From: Streptomyces fragilis
GTDB taxonomy: Bacteria; Actinomycetota; Actinomycetes; Streptomycetales; Streptomycetaceae
DNA length: 64,000 bases
Assembly: GCF_003112515.1 (NCBI RefSeq)
Contig: NZ_BEVZ01000002.1
Location: 1,674,001 to 1,738,000, forward strand
Direction: 5' to 3'
The position numbers were made by a program, and so were the translations under genes. The notes beneath the pieces were generated by a model. The model saw only the letters and a program-made list of their open reading frames with translations. It was not told the DNA's origin and ran no database searches. The stretch's first letter is position 1, and each line of letters begins with the position of its first letter. Below are positions 38,024 to 50,000 of the stretch, piece after piece.

Positions 38024-41000
38024 TCACGAAGGCACCTTCGGAACGGAATACCGCACGCCGTCGAAAAGCAGCCGTACGGTGCCGTGCCGGCCGACGCCGA
38101 AGGAGCGCGGGCGTCCGTCCGGGGCGACGACGACGATCTCGACGCCGAGGGCGGTGGCGGCCGCGGCGACCGCCCGCTCCCAGGTGCCGTCGGCGGTGTC
38201 CGCGCCGCTTCCGCCGGTCCCTTCGCCTCCGTCGCCTCCGTGGCCTCCGTCGGTCCCGGCGCTTCGGGCCAGCAGCCAGCGCAGGTGCTGCGCCGGGGTG
38301 AGACCGAGGTCCCGCACCGGCAACGAGCCGCCCAGCAGGATCGCCTGGGCCCGCCGGCCGGAGGTCAGGGTGACGCCCAGGCCGTCCAGGTCGTCGACGG
38401 GCACGGACCCGTCCGGGTCGGCGGGCAGCCCGCCGTGCGCATCGAACGCGTCCACCAGGGCGTCCACGAGCGTCAGCCCCTCGCCGGACGCCTGCGCGGG
38501 ACCGCCGGTGTCCTCACCGGACGGAGGAGGCGGTGCGACGGTACCCGCGGGCGCCGCGTGCACGGCGGCCGCCTCGCGACGGCGCAGTGGGGCCACCCTT
38601 TCGGCGACGACCGCGTCGATGCGCGCGCGGCGCGCCTGCCGTGCGGCGTCCGCGGCGTCCCTGGCCGCCTGCTCCACCTCCTGCGGCGTGACCTCGCGCA
38701 TGCCGGTCACCAGTCGCGCGAACTCCTTCTCGTTGCCGTGTCCGATGCCGACGTTGTGGTGGGTGCGCGCCGCCAGTACGTCGGCCACGTCCCGCTCGCT
38801 GCGGAAGTTGGCGGCGGGACCGGTGCGCAGCCGTTCCTGGTGGACGAGGGCGGAGTCCCGTATCTGGTAGGCGCCCGTCTGCTGATTGGGCGTGCCGTGG
38901 CTGCCGATGAAGTTCCAGTAGCCGTCCCACGGCAGCGTGAACTCCACCACCACCTCGTCGTCCGAGGCGGCGTTCGCGTTGCTGAACACGCTCGTGTGGG
39001 ACAGCGACGTCGTGAAGAACTTCCGGTACTCCACACTCCGGTTGTACGCCATCGCCGCCGAGAACCCCGCCCGCGGGTCCCGGGCTCCCAGGAACTGGGC
39101 CGCCTCCGCCGCCGACATCTTCCGGTACAGCCGCATCGGCGCCGGGGCCTGACGGTCGATCGGCGTCGGCGACGCGGCCTGCTCCTCCCGGATCCGGACC
39201 AGCCGGTCGTGGAACGGCCGCATCTGCTCACGCATCGAGTCGTGGGTGGCGAGGGTGTCGACCAGTAGGTCCTGGTCGTAGGCGAAGACGTAGTAGCCGC
39301 TGTCGAAGTCGGCCGCGGAGCCGTCGGTCTCGAAGAACTCCGCGTACGCCTGGAAGTACGCCTCCATCACATCGGCGGTGATCCGCCTCGCGGGGCCCGC
39401 CGGCGCGGCATGCAGGTCCGCCGGAGCCCCCGTCTCCCCGTGCGGCTCGGGCTGCGGACCGGGAGGGGCGACGGCGGGTTCCGCCACAGGATCGCTCTCG
39501 CCGATGCCGGTCATGAAGTCGCGGAAGGCTTCGTAGACGTTGTTGTCCGCCGTGGTGGCGGTGACGGGGTTGGCGGTGCTGTCGTGCGGGGGCTGGGGGG
39601 CGGTTCCGTAGAGCCGTTCGAGGAGGGGCAGGAGGTCGGGTTCGTTCGCGTGGACCCAGGCGGCGCCGTTGTTGCGGGGGCGGCCGGTGGTGGTGTCGTG
39701 GCCGTGGTTGGTGCCCAGGTAGGCGTTGCTGAGCTGGGCGAAGTACTCGTACTCGTCGGTGGAGGAGTAGTTGTCGGCGTCGGTGCCCGCAAGGTCGCGG
39801 CGGATGCCGTCGGGCCAGGGGGCGTCCGGTCCGGCGGCCAGGCGTTCCTGGAAGACGCGGCTGATGAGGTGGCGGTCGGTGGCGGTGAGGGCGGCGGTGT
39901 GGATCAGGTGGGCGATCTCGTGGGTGGCGGAGGAGTAGCCCTCGGGCTGGTGGGGGACGGGTCCGACCGGGGTGGTCTCGCCGAGGAGGTTCTCCTCGGG
40001 GACGGCGGCGACGAGTCCGCTCTGCGCGCCGCGCAGGTCGTCCAGGCCGCGGCCGTCGGGCCCGTGCAGCCCGGCGAAGGAGCTGACCGCGCCGAGCGGC
40101 ACGTCCTGGGGGAGGACCACGACCGAGGCGCCGGAGGTGAGCAGCTGGGCGACAGCGTCCGGGTCCTGCAGCATCCGGGCGACCTGGGCGTAGGCCTCCC
40201 AGCGGGCGGAGACCGGGCGCGCCGATTCGCCCGGCACGACGACCAGCAGCCGGGCTCCGAACTGCGCGAACTCCGCCACCGACGACCGCTCCCGCACCGA
40301 GGCGACGAACGCCTCCTGACCGGCCAGCCACCGCCGGTGCTCCACGGGCAGCGAGGGCAGCTCCTCCAGCAGCGCGGATACCGGCAGCGCCGACAGGTCC
40401 GCCACGAGTGTCTCGGCGTCCTCGGGCCGAACGGACTCCGGCGGGTGTACGGCGGCGTCGGAGGCCGGACCGGCGAACGTGAACCCGTCTGGGACCGGGC
40501 CGAACGGTTCCCCGTGAACGCCGGCGGCCTGGTCCAGCTTCCGCTGCAGGTGGGCGTGGCCCGCCCGCCGGCCTTCCTCCCTGAGCAGCTCCTGCATCGC
40601 CCGCGCGTCCTGGACGACCTCCTGGGGGGAGACCTGGCGGATGCCGGTGAGGAGGCGGCCGAAGTCGCGGGCGTTGCCGTGGCCGATGCCGATGTTGTGG
40701 TGGGTGTGCCCGGTGAGGACGGCGTCGACGTCTTCCTGGGTCTCGAAGTTCGCGGAGTCGCCGAGACGCAGCTGTTCCTGGTGCAGGAGCGCGGAGTCGC
40801 GGATCTTGTAGGCGCCCGGCTTCTGGTTGGGGGTGCCGTACCTGGTGGCGAAGTCCCAGTAGCCCCTCCAGGGCAGCGTGAACTCCAGCACCACGTCCTG
40901 CTCGCTGGTCGAGAGGGAGTTGTGGAAGACGTTGGTGTGGGACAGCGAAGTGGTGAACCACTTCCGGTGCTCGTCACTGCGGTTGTACGCCATCGCCGCG

Positions 41001-44000
41001 TTGAGGCCCGCGGTGGGGGCCTTGCCCAGGAACTGCGCCGCCTCGGCCGCCGACATCTTCCGGTACAGCCGCATCGGCTCGCCGTCCCGGTGCGCGATGG
41101 GCGTCGCCTCCGCCGCGCGGTCCTCCTCCACGCCCAGGAGCTCGGCGTGGAACTTCTCCATGGCCGGCAACAGACGGCTGTCCGTGGCCAGTTCCCGGGT
41201 GACGATGTTCTGCTCGTCGACGAAGGTGTAGTAGACGCTGGCGAAGTCGGACGCCGTCCGCGCGGGGGAGAAGAAGTGGTCCACGTAGGCCCGGCGGAAC
41301 GCCGCCGAGACCTCCGGGGTGAACCGCGACGCCGGTCCGGTGGGCGCGGCCGGCGTGGGAGCGGCGTGCACGGTGGCTGCCTCACGTTCCCGCAGTGGTG
41401 CGACCCGCTCGGTGATCAGGGCGTCGATCGCGGGGCGACGCGCCTCACGGGCCGCGGCCACCGCGGCCTCGGCATCCCGCACGACCTCCTGCGGGGAGAC
41501 CTGGCGGATGCCGGTGAGGAGGCGGCCGAAGTCGCGGGCGTTGCCGTGGCCGATCCCGATGTTGTGGTGGGTGTGCCCGGTGAGGACGGCGTCGACGTCT
41601 TCCTGGGTCTCGAAGTTCGCGGAGTCGCCGAGGCGCAGCTGTTCCTGGTGCAGGAGCGCGGAGTCGCGGATCTTGTAGGCGCCCGGCTTCTGGTTGGGGG
41701 TGCCGTACCTGGCGGCGAAGTCCCAGTAGCCCCTCCAGGGCAGCGTGAACTCCAGCACGACCTCCTCGTCGGAGGCGGCGTTCTGATTGTGGAAGACGTT
41801 GGTGTGGGACAGCGAGGTGGTGAAGAACTTGCGGTGCTCGTCGCTGCGGTTGTAGGCCATCGCCGCGTTGAGGCCCGCGGTGGGGGCCTTGCCCAGGAAC
41901 TGCGCCGCCTCGGCCGCGGCCATCTTCCGGTACAGCCGCATCGGCTCGCCGTCCCGGTGCACGATCGGCGTCGCCTCCGCCGCCTGCTCGTTCCGGACGC
42001 GGGTCAGCTGGTCGTGGAAGGCGCGCAGCTGGTTCAGCATTGAGGGGTGCGTGGCCAGCTTGGGGACCACGACGTCCTGGCCGTAGGCGAAGACGTAGTA
42101 GCCGCTGTCGAAGTGGGCGGCCGAACTGTCCGTCTCGAAGAACTCCGCGTACGCCCTGTAGTAGGCGTCCATGACGTCGGCGGTGACCTGCTTGGCGGGC
42201 CCGGGGGGCGCGGCGTGCAGGCCGGACGCCGCGTCGGCGGGGACGAGCGGCGCCGGGGACGGCTGCGCGGACAGTGCCGGGGCGGACTCCTGCCCTTCGC
42301 CGATGCCGGTCATGAAGTCGCGGAAGGCTTCGTAAAGGTTGTTGTCGGCGGTGGTGGCGGTGACGGGGTTGGCGGTGCTGTCGTGCGGGGTCTGGGGGTC
42401 GGTGCCGTAGAGGCGTTCGAGGAGGGGCAGGAGGGCGGGTTCGTTGGCGCGGACCCAGGGGGCGCCGTTGTTGCGGGGGCGGCCGGTGGTGGTGTCGTGG
42501 CCGTGGTTGGTGCCCAGGTAGGCGTTGCTGAGCTGGGCGAAGTACTCGAACTCGTCGGTGGAGGAGTAGTTGTCGGCGTCCGCTCCCGAGAGGTCGCGGC
42601 GGATGCCGTCGGGCCAGGGGGCGTCCGGTCCGGCGGCCAGGCGTTCCTGGAAGACGCGGCTGATGAGGTGGCGGTCGGCGTCGGTGAGGGCGGTGGTGTG
42701 GATCAGGTGGGCGATCTCGTGGGTGGCGGAGGAGTAGCCCTCGGGCTGGTGGGGGACGGGTCCGACCGGGGTGGTCTCGCCGAGGAGGTTCTCCTCGGGG
42801 ACGGCGGCGACGAGTCCGCTCTGCGCGCCGCGCAGGTCGTCCAGGCCGCGGCCGTCGGGCCCGTGCAGCCCGGCGAAGGAGCTGACCGCGCCGAGCGGCA
42901 CGTCCTGGGGGAGGATGACGACCGAGGCACCGGAGGTGAGCAGCTGGGCGACAGCGTCCGGGTCCTGCAGCATCCGGGCGACCTGGGCGTAGGCCTCCCA
43001 GCGGGCGGAGACCGGGCGCGCGGACTCGCCCGGCACGACAACCAGCAGCCGGGCTCCGAACTGCGCGAACTCCGCCACCGACGACCGCTCCCGCACCGAG
43101 GCGACGAACTCCTCCTGACCGGCCAGCCACCGCCGGTGCTCCGGGCTCAGCCGGGACACCGCCTCCAGCAGTTCGGGGACGGGCAGCGCGGACAGACCGC
43201 TCGTCAGCGCCCGGGCCGTGGGCGGCTCGACCGCCTCGGGTACCGGCACCACCGCGTCCGACACCGCACCACCGGGTGCCGCGTCCTCGAGGCCGAACGG
43301 CTCACCCTGCACGCCACGGCCCTGCGCCGCCGCCAGCTTCCGGTCCACCAGGTCGGAGGCCAGCTGCCGCAGCTCGGCGCGGACGTCGCCCGCCGCGGCC
43401 TCGGCCGCAGCGTCGACCTCGTCGGCCGGCACCACCCGCCGGCCGGTCACCAGCCCGGCGAAGGCCCTCGCGTTGCCGTGGCCGATGCCGATGTTGTGAT
43501 GCGTGCGTCCCGCCACCACATCCGTGACGTCCTGCGGGTCGTGGAAGTTGGCCGCCGCGCCGGTCCGCAGCCGTTCCTGGTGCACCAGCGCCGAGTCCCG
43601 CACCTGGTACGCGCCCGCCTGCTGGTTCGGCGTCCCGTACCGGGCCACGAAACCCCAGTAGCCGTCCCACGGCAGGGTGAACTCCACCACCACCTCGTCG
43701 TCCGAGGCGGCGTTCGCGTTGCTGAACACACTCGTGTGCGACAGCGAGGACGTGAAGTACTTCCGGTACTGGTCACTGCGGTTGTACGCCATCGCCGCGC
43801 CGATGCCCGACGTCGCCGGCCCGGCCAGCATCTGTTCCGCCTCGCTCCGCGACATCTTCCGGTACAGCCGCATCGGCTCCCCGGGCGCCCGCGTGATCGG
43901 CGTCGCCGTGGCCGCGCGCTCCGCCCGGAGGGCCATCAGCTCGTCGTGGAAGCGCTCCATCTGCGGACGCAGCCGGGGGTGCAACGCCAGCTCGGAGGTG

Positions 44001-47000
44001 ATCACGTCCTGCTCGTCGACGAACGCGTAGAACACGCTGTCGAAGTCCTGCGCGTCCTGGCCCGTCCGGAACAGGTGGTCCGCGTACGCCCGGTACAGCC
44101 TCGCCGTCACCTCGGGCGTCAGCCGGCCCGACGGAGCGGCGTGCAGCACCCCCGCGCCGGATCCCGTGTCCGGGCCCGCACCCGTGCTGGTCTTCGTGCT
44201 CGCGCCGGTCGGTACGGCGAGTTGGTAGTGCTGGTCGTGCAGGCTCAGCACGACGTGCGGGCGCGGTCCGTCCGCCTCGTCGAGGAGGCCCCGGAGCCGG
44301 TCGGAGCCGTCACGGCCGTCGGGGGCGCCCGGTGCGAAGCGCTGGAAGGTGCCGTCGTCGCGGACGACGGTCACGTCCACGCCGAAGGTGCGCGCGGCCA
44401 GCAGGGGCAGCAGATCGGCGGCGGAGTTGTTCCAGCCGGCCTCGTCCGCGGCGTCGCCGGGGCGCGAGAGCTGGGCGACGGCCAGCTCGGCCCGGGCACG
44501 GTCGCCCAGGCTCACGGAGTGCGGCACGACGCCCAGGGCGTCGAACTCGCGGCGGCCAGGCGTGTCGGGCGCGAGGTCCGGTACGGGACCGGTGGCGTCG
44601 ATCTCGGCGGCGGTGAAGCGGTCGGTGCCGTCCGGGGCGACGGCGGCGAGCAGGTCGGCGTCGCCCGGATCGGCCAGGCGGGCGGCGACCAGGCGGCGCA
44701 GCGCGGTCGCGGTCGTGGGGTCGGCCGGGTCGATGCCGTGCCGGAGGAGGACGTCGGGGGCCGTTCTGGCGAGGCCCTCGGCGAGCGCGTGGAAGAAGGC
44801 GTCGCCGTCCCGCGGCACGTTGTGCAGGGTGTACGTCACCTGGTCGGGCGAGGTGATGTGGGCGCCGCCGGCGTCCCGGTCGTACCGGGGGAGGGGCGCG
44901 CGGGAGACCGCGGCGGACGGTGCGGGCGGTGCCGTGTACGTGACGGGGGGCGGCTCGGGGAGGTCGCCGAGCCGGGCGCGTCCCTCCTCGGTGGCCGCGA
45001 GCCGGTGCCAGCGGGTGAGCCGGTCGGCTGCCGTCCGGACCCGGTGCACCTCGGTGGCGGCGTTCTCCGCGGTGGTGCGCAAAGCGTCCAGTTCGGCGCG
45101 GCGGGCGTCGAAGGCCGCCTGCGCCGCGTCGAGGCGCCCGGTCGCCGCCTCGAGTGCCGCGCGGGCGTCGGCGTCGGCGCGGGCCGGTCCGGTGAGCCGC
45201 CGGCCGGCGGTGGCCTGCCGCGACCGGGCCTCGGCGACCCGCAGGTCCGCCGCCGTGACGAGGCCGGCCGCCGTCCGCCGGGCGCGGACGGGATCGGGAG
45301 AGACGTCCGGTGTCCCCGGCGTGGCGTTCCGTTCGGCGGTGGCCAGCAGGTCCGCGGCTGTCGCGTGGGCGCGCCGCGCGGAGTCGGCCCGCAGGTCCGC
45401 GGCCTCGAGCAGGGCGGCGGCGTCTCCCCGCGCCGTGCGCAGCTCCTCCTCGGCCAGGCCGACGGTGTCCGCGTCGACCTCGGAGCCCGGCAGTTCCACC
45501 AGGCCCCGGAGGTTCGTCAGGGCGTCCTGAGCGGCGCCGGTCATGGCCCGGGCACGGGCGCGGTCCTGCTCCGCGGCGCGCAGGGCGTCGTCCAGGGCGG
45601 TGCGGGTCGCCTCGAAGCGGTCGGCGGCGGCCGTCAGGTCACGCGCCGTGGCGCGGGCCGCGCCCGCGTCGGCCTCGGCCCGCAGGACGGCGGCGTCCGC
45701 CGCGTCCGCGGCGTCCAGCAGGGGGGCCAGCCGGCGGCCGGCGGCGTCGGCCCTGCTCCGGGCGTCCGTCAGGCCGGCGCGGGCGGCGTCGAGGTCCTCG
45801 CGCAGACGGAGGGCCGTGCGGCGCTTCTTCCAGTAGGCCTTGTCGGCGTCGGCCCAGGCCTTGGTCGCCTTGCCGACCGCGTCCCATGCCTGGGAGGCCA
45901 CGGCGGGGAAGCTGGTGCCGTCGATCAGTCCCAGTTCGCGCGCGACGTCCTCGCGGACCCAGGCCAGCGCGTAGGTGCGGGAGCCGACCGCCTTCGGACC
46001 GGGACGGCGTATGCCGAACGTGCCCGCGAGGTACCGCCCGACGCGGGCGTCCTTGATGCCGCGGTGCACCTCGGCGACGCTCAGCCAGTCGGTGGGCACG
46101 GCGAACAGGAAGCTGCGGCCCGTCGTCGGCTTGACGTTGACGGACGACAGGTGGTCCTCACCGACGGGGGTGCTGTCGGAGTCGTTGGCGTACGGGCCGG
46201 TGCCGGCCGCGCCGATCTGGTTCACCCCGGTCGGCTCGGTGCGGACCACGACACCGCCGCCGAGGGCGGAGTCCTGGGTGTCGTCCCGCGAGACGGAGGT
46301 GCTGACACCCTCCGCCGTCTCGCGCAGGACCTCCAGTTTCTGGCCGTCGGCGACGCTCAGCAGCTCGGCGCCGCCGAAGTCGGGCCTGGCGTGCAGCGCG
46401 AGGTGGGCCGAGTCGGTGCCGACCGGGTTGCGGTGCGTCAGCCCCGGCACCCGGTAGCCGACGGGAGCCAGCGCCTGGTCGTAGAACGTGGACAGGGCGG
46501 TGTTGGTGGTGCCGTCCTCGAGCGCCTGCGCGGGGGCGCTGCCCGGCCGGGTGAGCGACGTGGCGCGGGCGCGGCGCAGCAGCCGGTCGCGGTCGCCGTC
46601 GGCGGTGGCGCCCGCGTCCAGGGCGGTGAGGTCGATGCCGAACGCCTCGGCGAGCGCGCGCTCGTTCGCCTCGTGGACGTGCTCCAGTCCGACGATCCGG
46701 CGCACGTGGAAGCCGTTCTCGGGGAAGGTGAACGGCCGCAGGGTGCCGTCGCCGTACCGGACGTCCGGGCCGAGCAGCTCGGGGCGGTGGCCGGAGCGGG
46801 GCAGGGCGGTGACGGTGAGGTCCGGCGGGGCGAGCCGGGGGTCCGGGGCGGGGCCCTGGGCGTGGGGGTCGGGCGCCATGAGACTGAGCGGGACGTGTTC
46901 GACAAGCGTGCCGATGTCGCCGGTCTCGGAGACGCGCTGTCTGCCGCCGAAGCGCCGCAGGGCGTCCCGCACCGGGGTGTTGTCGGCATCGGTGCCCGGC

Positions 47001-50000
47001 GTGCCGTCGGCGGGAGTGTCGTCGAACTCCAGGGTGAGGCGCAGCCGGTACGGCGTGGCGATCTCGGCGTGCGGTTCGGTGGACGCCGCCCGGTAGGTGG
47101 TGCTGCTGGAGACGGAGTGGCCGGCCGAGACGGCGCGGCGCGAGGAACCGGTCTCGGTGTAGGTGGGTCCGGAGGCGACCGCGGTGGCGTTGCCGGTGCC
47201 CACCTGCTCGCCGACCAGCACGCCGATGTCGCTGCCCGAGCTGAACTCGGCGCCCTGCTGCACGGTCTCGACGGCGCGCCGGTTCTCCTCCATCTCGGTG
47301 CCGTGGTCGAGCATCTCGAAGGTCGGGGTGCCGGGGAGCAGTTCGACGCGGACCCGGGCGCGCCGGCTGCCGACGCGGACGCCGCCCCAGCCCCAGGCGC
47401 CCGACCGGGTGAGGGAAGTGGTGCCGGAGCCGGTGAGTTCCCGGTCGAGCGCACGCAGCACCCGGGAGGTGACCGTCAGCCGGATCTGCTCCCGGGCGTC
47501 GTGGTCCAGACCGAGCCGGGCGACCTGTTCCTGGAAGGCGGCGAGCACCGTGGTCGGGTCGAGCGGGTTGACCGGGTAGGTGCCGAAGGAGTTGCCCCGC
47601 AGCCAGGGCTGCGGGGACCAGCCGTCGCGGGTGTAGCGGGGGACGTCGCCCAGCCCGTCGTCGATCAGCCCGAGCCGGTGGGCGCTCTTCTCCGGGACGT
47701 GGGCCAGCCAGCCGCCGGGAACCCGGACGACGGAGCCGGCGGATCCCGCGAGGAGGTCCGGCACGAAGGACCGGCCCCCGGCCGCGGTGCCGAGCAGGCT
47801 CGACGTCATAGCCGCCCAGTGCTCGACGGTCCCGGTGACCAGCACCTGGTGGCCGAAGCCCTTGCGGTTGAGATCGGCGACGACGCTGCGGCTGACGGAC
47901 AGGTTCCGCTGGGAACTCTCCGACCACGGGTTGAGCACGATGCCGTAGGCGCCCACCGGGCCGGGACCGGAACCGTGCGGCCGGGTGTAGGTGAGCTGCC
48001 CGCCGAACGAGTGCACGGTGCTCCGGCCGAGCTTCCCGGCGGCCTGGCTGCCGCTGCCGAGCACCGTCTCGGTGTCCATGGTGATCGGGCCCGTCAGGAC
48101 CTGCACGTCGGTGACGGCGGTGTAGTGCCGGAACGTCGCCCACAGGGTGGCGTACGGAGGCTTCGCCATCAGGCCGGAGATCCCCAGGCCGAGCGCGCCC
48201 GAGCTCTGGTCGAAGTGGGCGGTGGCGAACTGCGGCTGGAAGGCGCGCATGACGGCCTCGCGGGCGGGCGCGCCCTCCTCGGTCAGCTGCCAGGCACCGC
48301 CGGAGGCGCCGCGCACCACGCCGGCGACGGCGTCGACGAGAGCCGGGGGCACGACGACACCGACGGTGACGAAAGGATGCCTCTGCAGGTCCTGGAAGAG
48401 CCGGCTGCCCCGCCCGCCCGCCCGGCCCTCGGGCCGGGAGAGGTCGCCGGAGGCGAGCGCGAAGGCCCGGTCACGGGGCATGGGGACGGCGTCCAGCGGG
48501 CCGCGCAGGGAGAGATACGGGTTGGCGGCGCCCGGGCGGTGCGGGTCCACGGCCGGCGTGTGCTGGTCGGGGACGCTGATCAGGACCTGGCCGGTCAGCG
48601 GGCCGCCACGCACGGCGGCGCCCCCGGGGGTGGTGCCGATCAGGAGGTCCTGCGGGCGGCTGAAGACGAACGGCCGGGTGCCGAGCAGCCCCAGGGAGGC
48701 CACGCCCCGCAGCAGACCGCGGAAGCGCCAGTACCCGCCGTGGCTGACGGAGAGCGCCAGGTCGTAGCGGTAGAGGTGGGACGGCCCGGTGCTCACCGAC
48801 GTCGGCTCGTTGGTGGCGCTGAAGCCGAAGCCGGTCTCGTCGTCGTGCTGCACCCCGGAACGCCAGCCCAGGCTCAGCACGCCGGCGTTGTCGGGGACGC
48901 CCACGGCGCTGTTGATGAGGGAGTCCGGGTCGCGGAAGGCGAGCTGGAGGTCCGCGCCGCCGGCGAGGGCGCGCCTGCGGCTCTCCTGGCCGTCCAGGCG
49001 CTGGCCGCCGGGCGCGCCGTGGCGCAGCCTCAGGTCGGTCTGCCGGCCCTCGTAGCGGCGGTTGGTCAGGTCGCCGTGCACCCAGATGTAGCGGTGGCCC
49101 TGCCCCAGGGTGCCGGGTTCGGCGAGCCGGATCCGGATGCCCGTGCTGATCAGCGCCTCCATGCCGCCGGACAGGCTCTGGTGGGAGAGCGCGGTGAGGA
49201 TCTCCAGGGTGTTGGCGACCGCCGTCCGGTAGGCGTCGGCGTCGCTCCACCGGTGCCCCGCGGGGCGGGCCGACGCCGGCGTGAACAGGGAACGGGTGCG
49301 GGCCAGGATTCCGGACGATGCGGGCGGGGCGAGCTGGTCCAGGGGGGCGACGATCCCCGGGTACGCCTCGGCGACGGCGGCCAGGACCGCGTCCGTGAAG
49401 GAGTCCGGCAGGGTCAGGCCCCGGTCGTCGGTTCCGTCGGTGCGCCGGCCGTCGGCGTGCGCGAACTCCTCGACGCGGTGCATGCCGAGGGTCACCGGGT
49501 GGTCGACGGTCAGGTGGGCGGGCGCGAACGGCTCGGGCAGACCGTGCCGCTGCCGCAGCGTGGTCCCGTCGTCCCAGCCGGCGAGCCGGCGTGCCTCCGT
49601 GCGCGTCATCCGGTCCACGCTCCAGGTCTGGAAGCGCCGCGCGGGGGCGCTGCTGCCGCCGCGGCGGACGTGGACCGTCTTCTTCACCAGGTACAGGCCG
49701 GTGGGGTCGCCCTTGACCTGCCCGGACGTCTTCAGGGCGCCGAACCCCCCGAGGGCCGCGGTCTGCGACACCGCGAACAGGTACCGGAACGCCGGGCCGA
49801 ACTGCAGACGCAGGTTGAGGGTGCCGTTGCCCAGGTCCAGGAAGTTGAACGCGGGGCCGACGACACCGTCCACGCCGAAGTGGACACCCCTGCCGAGACC
49901 GCGGTCGTTGCGGACCACGGAGGAGTTGATGTCGCGCAGCTCGGCCTGCGAGGTCTCGCCGATGAGCCGGGCCTGCTCCGCAACGACCCGCTCCACGACG

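Larger units (their letters stand above)
38540..44125 (-). repeat. Tandem duplication of a 2.8-kb composite module inside the giant gene
   Basis: The last third of the giant gene is two tandem units of about 2.8 kb. Matching landmarks are 2799 bp (933 codons) apart: Arg of the ART-like motif at 43861 and 41062, and the first His of HEIAH at 42721 and 39922; the last pair (41929 and 39124) is 2805 bp apart. DNA identity in the peptidase part is very high by eye. Edges are approximate. Confidence 0.85.
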
